64,000 nt of DNA from Streptomyces pilosus (GTDB lineage: Bacteria; Actinomycetota; Actinomycetes; Streptomycetales; Streptomycetaceae), in contig NZ_BMTU01000012.1 of NCBI RefSeq assembly GCF_014649835.1, positions 124,001 through 188,000 on the forward strand, written 5' to 3'. A program made the position numbers and the translations under genes. The notes below the pieces were generated by a model. That model searched no databases and had not been told where the DNA came from. It saw only the letters and a program-made list of their open reading frames with translations. Positions 7,795 to 16,196 of the stretch are shown here, one piece after another (positions within the stretch are counted from its first letter, which is position 1; the number at the start of each line of letters is the position of its first letter).

Positions 7795-8082
7795 TCACAG
7801 CTTCTGCAGCGGGTCGTGCTCGGCGAGGAGCTTCTCCAGGCGGGCCTGGTCGACCCGGTTGACGATCTGGCCGGCCTCCTGGCGGTCCCGGATGACCTTG
7901 GCCAGGGTGAAGGCGGACGTGACGAGGTAGAGGACCGCGATGCCGAGGAAGGCGCGGACCCAGGCGTCGGTCTCCAGGTTGAAGATGCCGACCGCGGTGG
8001 CGCCCATGGCCACTCCGAAGGACGCCACTGCCTGACCGTAGAAGGCGGCCGTGCTCTGCTGCTTGACCGGTGTGTCGCTCAT
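7795..8082 (-). CDS. YiaA/YiaB-type small inner-membrane protein
   Basis: 95 residues with two hydrophobic helices (ASFGVAMGATAVGIFNLE and WVRAFLGIAVLYLVTSAFTLA) followed by a charged tail (RDRQEAGQIVNRVDQARLEK), the architecture of the yiaA/B two-helix family. Function of the family is not established. ATG 8082 is preferred over the upstream start at 8118 because the family begins near MSDTPVKQQSTAAFYGQ. It stands alone on its strand, downstream of the acyl-CoA dehydrogenase gene by 60 bp. Confidence 0.82.
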   Translation of the reverse strand: MSDTPVKQQSTAAFYGQAVASFGVAMGATAVGIFNLETDAWVRAFLGIAVLYLVTSAFTLAKVIRDRQEAGQIVNRVDQARLEKLLAEHDPLQKL

Positions 8083-8142
8083 GCCGACAAGAATCGGCGG
8101 ATGTGGCCGGGGCCACATCCGTCCGGATACTCAGGCAGGTAC

Positions 8143-9294
8143 TCAGAAGGCCGAAACCCCGGTCAGGGCGCGGCCGATGACCAGTTTCTGGATCTGGCTG
8201 GTGCCCTCGTAGAGGGTCATCACGCGGGCGTCGCGCAGGAGTTTGCCCGCCGGGTACTCGTCGATGTAACCGTAACCGCCGAAGACCTGGAGGGCGTTGT
8301 TCGCGGCGCGGACGGCCGCCTCGGAGGCGAAGAGCTTGGCCTGGGAGGACTCCACGGCGAACGGCCGGCCCCGGTCGATCAGGTCGGCGACCCGCCAGGT
8401 GAGCAGCCGGGCGGCGTCGACGTCCACGGCGATGTCGCTGATCAGCTCCTGCACCAGCTGGTGCCGGGCGATGGGCTTCCCGAACTGCTCGCGCTCCCCC
8501 GCGTAGCGCACCGCCGCGTCCAGGGCGGCCTGGGCTATGCCGACGCAGCCGGCCGCGACCGACATCCGCCCCTTGGCCAGGGCGGACATGGCGACGGAGA
8601 AGCCCTTGCCCTCCTCCCCCAGCAGCGCCGAGGCGGGGACCCGCACGTCCTCCAGGACGAGTTCGGCGGTGGCCTGGCCGCGCAGGCCGAGCTTGCCGTG
8701 GACGGCGCGGCGGGTCAGGCCGGGGGTGTCGGCGGGGACGAGGAAGGCGGAGACGCCCTTGTGGCCGGGGGCGTCGGTGGAGCGGGCGAAGAGCAGGACG
8801 ACGTCGGCCCAGGTGCCGTTGGTGATGAACATCTTGGTGCCGTTGATGACGTACGCGTCGCCGTCGCGCACCGCGCGGGTGGTCAGGCTGCCGGCGTCGG
8901 AGCCGGTGCCCGGCTCGGTGAGGCCGAAGCACCCGACGTACGCGCCGGAGGTGAGCCCCGGCAGCCAGGCGCGCTTCTGCTCCTCGCTCCCCCAGGCGGC
9001 GACGGTCTTGGCGACCAGGCCGAGGGAGACGGAGACGATGCCGCGCACGGCGGAGTCGCCGCGCCCGAGTTCCTCGGTGACCAGGCAGTAGGCGAGGTGG
9101 TCGCCGCCGGAGCCGCCGTACTCCTCGTCGACCGTCAGCCCGAGGAAGCCGACCTCGCCGAGCTTGGCGACGATGCCGCGGTCGACCTCCTCGGCACGGT
9201 CCCAGGCGGCGGCGTGGGGCGCGACCTCGCGCTCCACGAAGTCCCGGGCGAGCCGGCGGACGGCCTCCTGCTCGTCACTCAGCTCCAGGTCCAT
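8143..9294 (-). CDS. Acyl-CoA dehydrogenase (short/branched-chain type)
   Basis: A full-length 383-residue FAD flavoenzyme. The FAD/substrate signatures are FGLTEPGTGSDAGSLTTRAV, INGTKMFITNGTWADV and RHQLVQELISDIAVDVDAAR, and the C-terminus carries FGGYGYIDEYPAGKLLRDAR then YEGTSQIQKLVIGRALTG. The Glu of the YEGTS motif is the usual catalytic base of short- and medium-chain enzymes, which abstracts the alpha proton of acyl-CoA. It is divergent from a TetR gene; a palindrome between them is repeated at two other dehydrogenase promoters in the window. Confidence 0.93.
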   Translation of the reverse strand: MDLELSDEQEAVRRLARDFVEREVAPHAAAWDRAEEVDRGIVAKLGEVGFLGLTVDEEYGGSGGDHLAYCLVTEELGRGDSAVRGIVSVSLGLVAKTVAAWGSEEQKRAWLPGLTSGAYVGCFGLTEPGTGSDAGSLTTRAVRDGDAYVINGTKMFITNGTWADVVLLFARSTDAPGHKGVSAFLVPADTPGLTRRAVHGKLGLRGQATAELVLEDVRVPASALLGEEGKGFSVAMSALAKGRMSVAAGCVGIAQAALDAAVRYAGEREQFGKPIARHQLVQELISDIAVDVDAARLLTWRVADLIDRGRPFAVESSQAKLFASEAAVRAANNALQVFGGYGYIDEYPAGKLLRDARVMTLYEGTSQIQKLVIGRALTGVSAF

Positions 9295-9353
9295 TCCGAG
9301 TCACCCCATGTGAGATCCGCTTGCCGTGCACGCCATCAGACCGTGCACCGTTT

Positions 9354-9370
9354 AATTAGCAGTGCTAGTT
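9354..9370. promoter_or_regulatory. 17-bp operator (AACTAGCANTGCTAGTT-type) between acyl-CoA dehydrogenase and tetR
   Basis: The site AATTAGCAGTGCTAGTT has a perfect TAGCA-G-TGCTA core and outer AA/TT. It overlaps the expected -35 of the tetR promoter, whose -10 candidate is TACTAT (9385-9390). The same motif occurs at 14427-14443 and 58587-58603. The adjacent TetR (9398-10039) is the natural binder, by inference. Confidence 0.65.
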
Positions 9371-9397
9371 TCTTGTCGCGGTCCTACTATGTGCGCC

Positions 9398-10039
9398 ATG
9401 GCCCGACCGCGCAAGCCCTTGCTCAGCACCGACCGGATCGTCGAGACGGCCCGTGCGCTGGTGGACGCGGAGGGGCTGGCCGCCGTCTCCACCCGCCGGC
9501 TCGCCGCCGAGCTGGGGGTGAGCGGCCCCTCGCTGTACAACCACTTCCGCACCAAGGACGAGATCCTCGAAGCGGTCGCCGACTCGGTGAGCGCGCTGGT
9601 CGACCTGTCGATGTTCGAGGACGGCAGGGACTGGCGGACCGCGCTGCACGACTGGGCGGTCTCCTACCGCGGCGCGCTGCGCGACCACCCGAACATCGTG
9701 CCGGTCCTGGCCCGCGGGCCGGGCCGCCGCCCGGCGGCCCTGCGGCTGGCCGACGCGGCCTACGGCGCGATGGTCGAGGCGGGCTGGCCGCCCGCGCAGG
9801 CCACCTCCATCGGCGCGCTGATGCGGTACTTCATCATGGGCTCCGCGCTGGGCTCCTTCGCGGGCGGCTTCGTCGGCGACGCCAGCGCCTACGACCCCGC
9901 CGACTACCCCCACCTCGGGCAGGCCCATCTGCTCGCCGACAAGCAGGAGAAGATCGACGAGCGGGCCTTCGAGACGGGGCTGGCCGCACTGCTGGACGGG
10001 CTGGCCCAGCAGTACGAGCGGCTGCGCGCCGGCGCCTGA
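9398..10039 (+). CDS. TetR family regulator, candidate controller of three dehydrogenase loci
   Basis: 213 residues. The helix-turn-helix block is RIVETARALVDAEGLAAVST then RLAAELGVSGPSLYNHFRTK; the C-terminus resembles the TetR_C core with aromatic and Gly-rich helices (FIMGSALGSFAGGFVGDASA). The TACTAT -10 candidate at 9385-9390 would place transcription start at or next to the ATG at 9398, so the mRNA may be leaderless; there is no ribosome site upstream. It is divergent from an acyl-CoA dehydrogenase gene and shares with it the operator at 9354-9370. Confidence 0.9.
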   Translation: MARPRKPLLSTDRIVETARALVDAEGLAAVSTRRLAAELGVSGPSLYNHFRTKDEILEAVADSVSALVDLSMFEDGRDWRTALHDWAVSYRGALRDHPNIVPVLARGPGRRPAALRLADAAYGAMVEAGWPPAQATSIGALMRYFIMGSALGSFAGGFVGDASAYDPADYPHLGQAHLLADKQEKIDERAFETGLAALLDGLAQQYERLRAGA

Positions 10040-10126
10040 GGGGTCCTGCCCCGCCGACCGGCGGGCCGCGCCACCCACCGGACGTTTCGGTGAGCGCCGA
10101 AGTGTGCGTGCCGCATGCTGGGACGC

Positions 10127-10837
10127 ATGAGTACGAAGGACCCCCGGGCGGCGGGACTGGCGCGGCTCGCCTCCCTGGCCGCCGACGAGACCCGGGCCGC
10201 GTGCCTGCTGGCGCTGCTGGACGGTCGGGCCTGGACCGCGGGCGAGCTGGCCCGGCACTGCCGGGTGGCCGCGTCCACGCTGAGCGAGCACCTGGGCAAG
10301 CTGGTCGCGGGCGGGCTCCTCGCCGAGGAGCGGCAGGGGCGGCACCGGTACGTACGCCTGGCCGACGCCCGCGCCGCCCAGCTGGTGGAGGACCTGGCGG
10401 CGCTGGTCGCCCCGGACGCCGCCGCACGGCCGCGCACGCTGCGGCAGTCGGGCGCCGGGTCCGCGATGGCCCGCGGACGCACCTGCTACGACCACCTCGC
10501 CGGACGGCTCGGCATCGCCGTCACCGACGCGCTCACCGCGCGGGGGCTGCTGCGTCAGGACACCGGGTTCGCGCTCACCGACGCGGGGCTGCGCTGGTTC
10601 CCGGCGGCCGGCATCGCCCTCGACCGCCAGGGGCGCCGCCCGCTGGCCCGTGCCTGCCTGGACTGGACGGAACGCCGTCCCCACCTCGCCGGGGTGGCGG
10701 GCGCGGCCCTGTGCCGGCACGCGCTGGGCGCGGGCTGGTGCGTGCGCATCGGCTCCGAGCGGGCGGTGAAGGTCACGGAGACCGGCGAGCGCGCGCTGTC
10801 GGAGCTGCTCGGCATCGAAGCGGCGGCCCTGCGGTGA
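10127..10837 (+). CDS. ArsR family winged-helix regulator
   Basis: 236 residues, about twice the minimal ArsR length. The N-terminal winged helix is clear: RLASLAADETRAACLLALLD, WTAGELARHCRVAASTLSEH, LGKLVAGGLLAEERQGRHRY. No ArsR-type CxC metal site is visible. The second half (RTCYDHLAGRLGIAVTDALT, then ALCRHALGAGWCVRIGSERA) is a C-terminal domain common in larger actinobacterial ArsR-like regulators with unknown ligand. The EamA transporter gene follows 56 bp downstream on the same strand and is its probable target or operon partner. Confidence 0.85.
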   Translation: MSTKDPRAAGLARLASLAADETRAACLLALLDGRAWTAGELARHCRVAASTLSEHLGKLVAGGLLAEERQGRHRYVRLADARAAQLVEDLAALVAPDAAARPRTLRQSGAGSAMARGRTCYDHLAGRLGIAVTDALTARGLLRQDTGFALTDAGLRWFPAAGIALDRQGRRPLARACLDWTERRPHLAGVAGAALCRHALGAGWCVRIGSERAVKVTETGERALSELLGIEAAALR

Positions 10838-10893
10838 CCGGGGCGTCCGGAATCCGCGAGCATCCCTCCCCCTCCTCTCCTAGCCTCGGGAGC

Positions 10894-11850
10894 ATGATGA
10901 ACGTCCCTTCCCGTCCCTCCTCCCGCGCCGGGCTCCTCGCGGCCGGTGCGGCCGCCGTGACCGTCGTCCTGTGGGCCTCCGCGTTCGTGTCGATCCGCAG
11001 CGCGGGGGCGGCGTACTCGCCGGGGGCGCTCGCGCTCGGGCGGCTGCTGGCCGGGGCACTGACACTGGGGGCGATCAGCCTGCTGCGGCGGGAGGGGCTC
11101 CCGCCCCGGGCTGCGTGGCCGGGGATCCTGATATCGGGGCTGCTCTGGTTCGGTTTCTACATGGTGGCCCTCAACTGGGGCGAGCAGCAGGTCGACGCCG
11201 GTACGGCCGCGCTGGTGGTGAACATCGGGCCCGTCCTGATCGCCCTGCTCGGCGCCCGGCTGCTCGGGGACGCGATGCCGCCCCGGCTGCTGGCAGGGAT
11301 GGCCGTGTCGTTCGCCGGCGCCGTGGCCGTGGGGCTGTCGATGTCCGGCGGGGGTGGGTCGTCGGTGCTGGGGGTGGTGCTGTGCCTGCTGGCGGCCGTG
11401 GCGTACGCGGCGGGCGTCGTGGCGCAGAAGCCGGCGCTGAGCACGGCGAGCCCGCTCCAGGTGACGACGTACGGGTGCCTGGTGGGGGCGGTGGCCTGTC
11501 TGCCGTTCGCCGGGCAGCTCGCCGGGGAGGCCGCCGACGCGCCCCTCGCCGCCACGCTCAACATGGTCTACCTCGGCGTCTTCCCCACCGCGCTCGCCTT
11601 CACCACCTGGGCCTACGCGCTGTCCCGGACGACGGCGAGCCGGATGGGCGCCACCACCTACGCGGTTCCCGCGCTGGTCGTGCTGATGTCGTGGCTGGCG
11701 CTCGGTGAGGTGCCGGGCGTGCTCACGCTGGCGGGCGGCGGGCTGTGCCTCGCGGGAGTGGCGGTGTCGCGGTCGAGGCCACGGGCGGTCGCGGCCCCGG
11801 CTCCCCGGGAGGGGGCCGGGGAGCCGGACCGGGCACGGGACGCGGTGTGA
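10894..11850 (+). CDS. EamA/DMT family transporter
   Basis: A 318-residue membrane protein with about ten hydrophobic helices and the two-repeat EamA layout: WASAFVSIRSAGAAYSPGAL in the first repeat and GAVACLPF, FTTWAYALSRTTASRMGATT in the second. These drug/metabolite transporters usually export small metabolites; the substrate is unknown. ATG at 10894 and 10897 are both possible; a GGGAG lies just upstream. The ArsR-type regulator immediately upstream suggests inducible expression. A 10-bp perfect stem (11797-11827) at the end of the coding region may contribute to termination. Confidence 0.88.
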   Translation: MMNVPSRPSSRAGLLAAGAAAVTVVLWASAFVSIRSAGAAYSPGALALGRLLAGALTLGAISLLRREGLPPRAAWPGILISGLLWFGFYMVALNWGEQQVDAGTAALVVNIGPVLIALLGARLLGDAMPPRLLAGMAVSFAGAVAVGLSMSGGGGSSVLGVVLCLLAAVAYAAGVVAQKPALSTASPLQVTTYGCLVGAVACLPFAGQLAGEAADAPLAATLNMVYLGVFPTALAFTTWAYALSRTTASRMGATTYAVPALVVLMSWLALGEVPGVLTLAGGGLCLAGVAVSRSRPRAVAAPAPREGAGEPDRARDAV

Positions 11851-11878
11851 GCCCGCGGCCGGGAGCGGTCGGACGGCC

Positions 11879-12964
11879 TCAGTAGACGACCAGGGCCCGT
11901 CCCCCCTTGCCCGCCGTCATGGTGTCGAAGGCGGCCGGGATGTCGTCCAGGGTGATGCGTTCGGTGACCAGGGCGCCCGGGTCGAGGCGGCCCGCCCGGA
12001 TGTGCTCGGCGAGGACCGGCAGGTCGCGGGCCGGGTCGGAGTTGCCGTAGACGCAGCCGGAGAGGGTGCGGCCCCAGTGGAAGATCTCCAGGGCGTTGAA
12101 GGTGACCTGCTGGTCCTTGCCACCGATGCCGACGACCGTGGTGCGGCCGCCGCGCCGGGTGGATTCCCAGGCCGTGCGGATGGTGGTCGCGCGGCCGACG
12201 CACTCCACGGCCACGTCCACGCCCTCCTTGCCGGTGAGGGCGCGGATCTCGCGGGCGGTGGTGTCGGAGGCGACGAGGTAGTCGGTGGCCCCGGCGGACC
12301 GGGCGAGTTCCTCCTTCGCCGGGGAGACGTCGACCGCGACGATGGTGGACGCGCCCGCGATGCGGGCGGACTGGAGGGCTGCCAGGCCCACTCCCCCGAC
12401 TCCGAACACGGCGACCGTCTCGCCGGACCGCACCCGGGCGGAGTGGTGGACGGCGCCGTAGCCGGTGAGCACGGCGCAGCCCAGCAGGGCGGCGTCGGTG
12501 AGCGGGACGCCGTCCGGGGCGGGCAGCACGCAGGAGGCGGGCACCACCGTCTCCTCGGCGAACGCGGCGACGTTCAGCCCGGGGTACAGGTCGGTGCCGT
12601 CGTCGGCGCGGCGGGCGTGCACCTCGGCCGCGCCGGCCAGGGCGTTGGCGCAGAGCCAGACCTCGCCGCGTGCGCAGGCGGGGCAGGCGCCGCAGGACGG
12701 GGCCCAGTTGAGGACCACCGGGTCGCCGGGCGCGACCCGGCCGACGCCCTCGCCCACCGCGACGACCGTGCCGGAGCCCTCGTGTCCGAGGACGGCGGGG
12801 ACCGGCAGGCGCATGGTGCCGTTGGACAGGGACAGGTCGGAGTGGCAGACGCCGGCGGCGGCGAGCCGGACGCGGACCCGGCCGGGGCCGGGTTCGGGCA
12901 GGTCGATCCCGATGATCTCCAGCGGGGCGTCGACGGCGGGCAGGACGGCGGCACGTACGGCCAT
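11879..12964 (-). CDS. Zinc-dependent alcohol dehydrogenase
   Basis: 361 residues of the medium-chain dehydrogenase family. The catalytic zinc region is GVCHSDL followed by GHEGSG; the structural zinc lobe has four cysteines in CGACPACARGEVWLC; the coenzyme fold is VAVFGVGGVGLAALQSARIA. The close match to class III-like enzymes (GCAVLTGYGAVHHSARV, GGRTTVVGIGG) suggests oxidation of a primary alcohol with NAD. It follows the aldehyde dehydrogenase gene by 16 bp, so the pair would convert an alcohol to an acid via the aldehyde. Confidence 0.92.
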   Translation of the reverse strand: MAVRAAVLPAVDAPLEIIGIDLPEPGPGRVRVRLAAAGVCHSDLSLSNGTMRLPVPAVLGHEGSGTVVAVGEGVGRVAPGDPVVLNWAPSCGACPACARGEVWLCANALAGAAEVHARRADDGTDLYPGLNVAAFAEETVVPASCVLPAPDGVPLTDAALLGCAVLTGYGAVHHSARVRSGETVAVFGVGGVGLAALQSARIAGASTIVAVDVSPAKEELARSAGATDYLVASDTTAREIRALTGKEGVDVAVECVGRATTIRTAWESTRRGGRTTVVGIGGKDQQVTFNALEIFHWGRTLSGCVYGNSDPARDLPVLAEHIRAGRLDPGALVTERITLDDIPAAFDTMTAGKGGRALVVY

Positions 12965-12980
12965 GATGGTGACGACTCCC

Positions 12981-14369
12981 CTAGAACTGGAGGGACTTGG
13001 TCTGGAGGTACTCGGTCAGCCCGTGCGCGCCGAGCTCCCGGCCCACCCCGGACTGCTTGTAACCGCCGAAGGGGGCGAGGGGGTTGAAGCGGCCGCCGTT
13101 GATGTCGACCTGCCCGGTGTCCATCCGGCGGGCGAAGGCGACCGCCTCGGCCTCGTCCCCCGCCCAGACGGCGCCGGCGAGGCCGTAGACGGTGCCGTTG
13201 GCGATGCGCAGGGCGTCGTCCTCGTCGTCGTAGCGCAGGACGGACAGGACGGGGCCGAAGATCTCCTCCTGGGCGACGGTCATCTCCGGGGTGACGTCGG
13301 CGAAGACGGTGGGGCGCACCCAGTAGCCCTTCTCGCGGGGGGCGTCGGGGCCTCCCGCGACGATCCGGGCGCCCTCGGCGGTGCCCTTCTCGATGTAGCC
13401 GCGCACCCGGTCGCGCTGTCTGGCGTTGACCACGGGGCCGATGCGGTCGCCGTACTTGCCGGCGGCGGCCGCGGCGAGCTCCACGGCCTCCTCGTACCGG
13501 TCCCGGTGCACCAGCATGCGGGTCCAGGCGCTGCACGTCTGGCCGGAGTTGGACATCACGTTGGCGACGCCGACGTTGACCGCGCGGGACAGGTCGGCGC
13601 TCGGCAGGATGACGTTGGCGGACTTGCCGCCGAGTTCGAGGGCGACCCGCTTGACCATCCCGGTGGCGATCGCGCCGATGCGCCGGCCGACGGCGGTGGA
13701 GCCGGTGAAGGAGACCAGGTCGACGTCCGGGTGTTCGGCGAGGGCCTGGCCGGCCACCGGGCCCAGACCGGTGACGAGGTTGAACACACCGGCGGGGATC
13801 CCGGCCTCGTGCACGGCGTCGGCGAACAGCCGGGCGACCAGGGGGGTGTCCTCGGCGGGCTTGACGACGAGGGTGCAGCCGGCCGCGAGGGCGGGCGCGG
13901 TCTTGGCGACGATCTGGTGGAGGGGGTAGTTCCAGGGGGTGATCGCGCCGACCACTCCGACCGGCTCGTGGAGGACCGTCGAGTTGCCCACCCGCTCCTC
14001 GAAGGCGTACGTCGCGGCGAGTTCCGCGTACGAGCCCGCGACGGCGACCGGCACGCCCGCGTGGACGGTCTGCGAGAGCTTCAGGGGCGAGCCGAGTTCG
14101 GCGGTCACCGTCTCGGCGATCTCCTCCCGGCGGGCGAGGAGCACGTCCCGGAGCGCGGCGAGGCGGGCGGCACGCTCGGCGGGCGGGGTGGCCGCCCAGG
14201 CCGGGAGGGCGGCGCGGGCCGCGCGGACGGCGGCGTCGACGTCCTCCACGGTGCCCGCGGGGACGGTGGCGATCACCTCTTCGTCGGCCGGGTTCACGAC
14301 CTCGATCACGCCGGATCCCGCGGCGGGGCGCCAGGTGCCGTCGATGTACATGCCGTCGTGTGCCTTCAT
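12981..14369 (-). CDS. NAD-dependent aldehyde dehydrogenase
   Basis: 462 residues of the ALDH superfamily. Visible are ITPWNYPLHQIVAKTAPALA (cofactor site), VVKPAEDTP, the FTGSTAVGR loop, the general-base Glu in ALELGGKS, the catalytic Cys in SNSGQTCSAWTRMLV, and EEIFGPVLSVL. ATG 14369 has GGAGGAAG upstream and fits family N-termini (MYIDGTWRPAAG); an ATG at 14423 would read through the operator. It heads an operon with the alcohol dehydrogenase. The motif at 14427-14443, 58 bp upstream, matches those of two acyl-CoA dehydrogenase genes in this window. Confidence 0.93.
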   Translation of the reverse strand: MKAHDGMYIDGTWRPAAGSGVIEVVNPADEEVIATVPAGTVEDVDAAVRAARAALPAWAATPPAERAARLAALRDVLLARREEIAETVTAELGSPLKLSQTVHAGVPVAVAGSYAELAATYAFEERVGNSTVLHEPVGVVGAITPWNYPLHQIVAKTAPALAAGCTLVVKPAEDTPLVARLFADAVHEAGIPAGVFNLVTGLGPVAGQALAEHPDVDLVSFTGSTAVGRRIGAIATGMVKRVALELGGKSANVILPSADLSRAVNVGVANVMSNSGQTCSAWTRMLVHRDRYEEAVELAAAAAGKYGDRIGPVVNARQRDRVRGYIEKGTAEGARIVAGGPDAPREKGYWVRPTVFADVTPEMTVAQEEIFGPVLSVLRYDDEDDALRIANGTVYGLAGAVWAGDEAEAVAFARRMDTGQVDINGGRFNPLAPFGGYKQSGVGRELGAHGLTEYLQTKSLQF

Positions 14370-14426
14370 CGCGCTTCCTCCGGGGCGGGCGTCAGGTGTA
14401 CGACTGCTCGAGTCGTCCGCCACCTA

Positions 14427-14443
14427 AACTAGCGATGATAGTT
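14427..14443. promoter_or_regulatory. 17-bp operator-like palindrome upstream of the aldehyde/alcohol dehydrogenase operon
   Basis: The site AACTAGCGATGATAGTT matches the AACTAGCANTGCTAGTT consensus of the other two sites at all but two positions. It lies 58 bp upstream of the aldehyde dehydrogenase start. Confidence 0.55.
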
Positions 14444-14475
14444 TTCGGGCGCCAGGGGGAGGCCGCCCGCCCGTG

Positions 14476-15831
14476 TCACTCCTCCAGGTCGGGCAGCCGG
14501 TCGGGGCTGGGGCAGATCCGCCGGCCGTGCTGGTCGAAGACGAACAGGTGCGCGAGGTCGACGAGGAGGGGCACCTGCATGCCGTGCCGGAGCCGGATGT
14601 CGGGGGTGGTGCGGACGATGAGGTCACCGGGAAGACGCGGTTCCGCGGTGGCGGTGGCCGGGCCCGGGTCCGGGTCCGGCCGGCCGGGTGCCTCGGCCGT
14701 GGCCACGGGGCCCGCCCGCAGGGCGCCCGCCCGTTCCCGCAGCCGTTCCAGGACCGTTCCGCCCTCGCGGCGGCGGCGCCGGGCGGGGCGGCCGGGCGCG
14801 GGGCGCGGGGCCTCCAGTTCGGGGACGAGGGCGGGTCGGGAGCCGGTGTCGAAGTGGACGAGCACTTCGTGGCCCTGGAACTCCAGGTGCTCCACCAGGC
14901 CGGTGAGCGCCACCTCGCCGGTGCGGGCGGCGGCCGGTTTGGCGATCCGCACGGCCTCGGAGCGCAGGCCGACGATCACCTCGCGGCCCTGCTGCACGCG
15001 CAGCAGCTGGTGGTCGAGGGACAGCGGTTCGGGCAGCCTCAGGAACTGCTTGCCCAGGCTGATGGTCATCGCCCCGTCCAGCGGGGCCCGCACCAGACCG
15101 CGCAGCAGGTTGATGCGCGGGGTGCCGATGAACGCGGCGACGAACACGTTCTCCGGCAGTGCGTACACCGTGCGGGGGCTGCCGACCTGCTGGAGGACGC
15201 CACCGCGCAGTACGGCGACCCGGTCCCCCAGCGACATCGCCTCGGACTGGTCGTGGGTGACGTAGACGGTGGTCACGCCCAGTTCGCGGGTGAGCTGGGA
15301 GATCTCGGCGCGCAGGTGGTTGCGGAGCTTGGCGTCGAGGTTGGACAGCGGCTCGTCCATCAGGAAGGCGGAGGGGTGGCGGGCGATGGCCCGCCCCATC
15401 GCGACGCGCTGGCGCTCCCCGCCGGAGAGCTGCGCGGGGAAGCGGTCGAGCAGGTCCTCGATGCCGAGCATGCGGGCGGTGGCGTCGACCCGCGGCGCCG
15501 GGTCGGTGCCGGGCGCCTCGATGCGCAGCGGGAAGCCGATGTTGTCGCGGCCGGTCATGCTCGGGTAGAGGGCGAAGTTCTGGAACACCATCGCCATGTC
15601 ACGGTCGGACGGGGGCAGATCGTTGCCGTACTCGCCGTCGAGGAACAGCCGCCCCTCGTCGATGTCCTCCAGTCCGGCGATCATCCGGAGCACCGTTGAC
15701 TTGCCGCAGCCGGAGGGGCCGAGCAGGACGAGGAACTCGCCGGGCGCGATGTCCAGCGACAGCCGGTCCACCACGCGGGTGCCCCGCGTGTATGCCTTGC
15801 TCACGTCGTGCAGGGAGATGGCGCGTGTCAT
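14476..15831 (-). CDS. ABC transporter ATP-binding protein, MalK/UgpC type (orphan)
   Basis: 451 residues. All ATPase motifs are present: Walker A GPSGCGKST, Q-loop FQNFALYPSM, signature LSGGERQRVAMGRA, Walker B FLMDEPLSNLD and the switch His in YVTHDQSEAMSLG. The C-terminal TOBE domains (VIVGLRSEAVRI, QVPLLVDLAHLFVFDQHGRR) place it with sugar-importer ATPases such as MalK and MsiK. An Arg/Pro/Glu-rich stretch of about 70 residues (around PGRPARRRRREGG) splits the TOBE region and makes it longer than usual. No permease or binding-protein gene is adjacent, so it may energise importers encoded elsewhere. Confidence 0.92.
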   Translation of the reverse strand: MTRAISLHDVSKAYTRGTRVVDRLSLDIAPGEFLVLLGPSGCGKSTVLRMIAGLEDIDEGRLFLDGEYGNDLPPSDRDMAMVFQNFALYPSMTGRDNIGFPLRIEAPGTDPAPRVDATARMLGIEDLLDRFPAQLSGGERQRVAMGRAIARHPSAFLMDEPLSNLDAKLRNHLRAEISQLTRELGVTTVYVTHDQSEAMSLGDRVAVLRGGVLQQVGSPRTVYALPENVFVAAFIGTPRINLLRGLVRAPLDGAMTISLGKQFLRLPEPLSLDHQLLRVQQGREVIVGLRSEAVRIAKPAAARTGEVALTGLVEHLEFQGHEVLVHFDTGSRPALVPELEAPRPAPGRPARRRRREGGTVLERLRERAGALRAGPVATAEAPGRPDPDPGPATATAEPRLPGDLIVRTTPDIRLRHGMQVPLLVDLAHLFVFDQHGRRICPSPDRLPDLEE

Positions 15832-16196
15832 GAGGGTGCCCCCGGGGGCTCGTCAGGGCGCTGGTGCTCCGCGGTCGGACGCCTCGTGCGGGTCGTACGG
15901 GGCGTGTGAGTCACGGAAGCTAACGGAAAGTAGGCGCCCGGGGGAAGACGCGGGACGGAATCCCGGCCCTTCGTCCGATCCGTGAGAAAGCGAACGTCCG
16001 TATTCAGTGACGTGGTGCGCTCGTCCGGGGCGTCGGCCGCCCTCCGGGCCGGGCCCCGGAGAGGAGGCGGCCCGGGGGGTGCCGGGACGGCACCGGGGGC
16101 GGGCCGTGCCGTCGTCCGCCGCGTGTCCTCGCGGGCGGGGCGGCCCCGGGACACGGTGGCGTGGGTGCCCCCGGCGGGGCGCGCCCGGTCCCCCGC
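15832..16196. other. Intergenic region upstream of the ATPase gene
   Basis: 365 bp with no credible gene. It contains a small perfect stem (GTGCCG-GGA-CGGCAC near 16079-16093) within a G-rich tract. It should hold the promoter of the MalK-type gene and the end of the MFS transcript. Confidence 0.35.
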
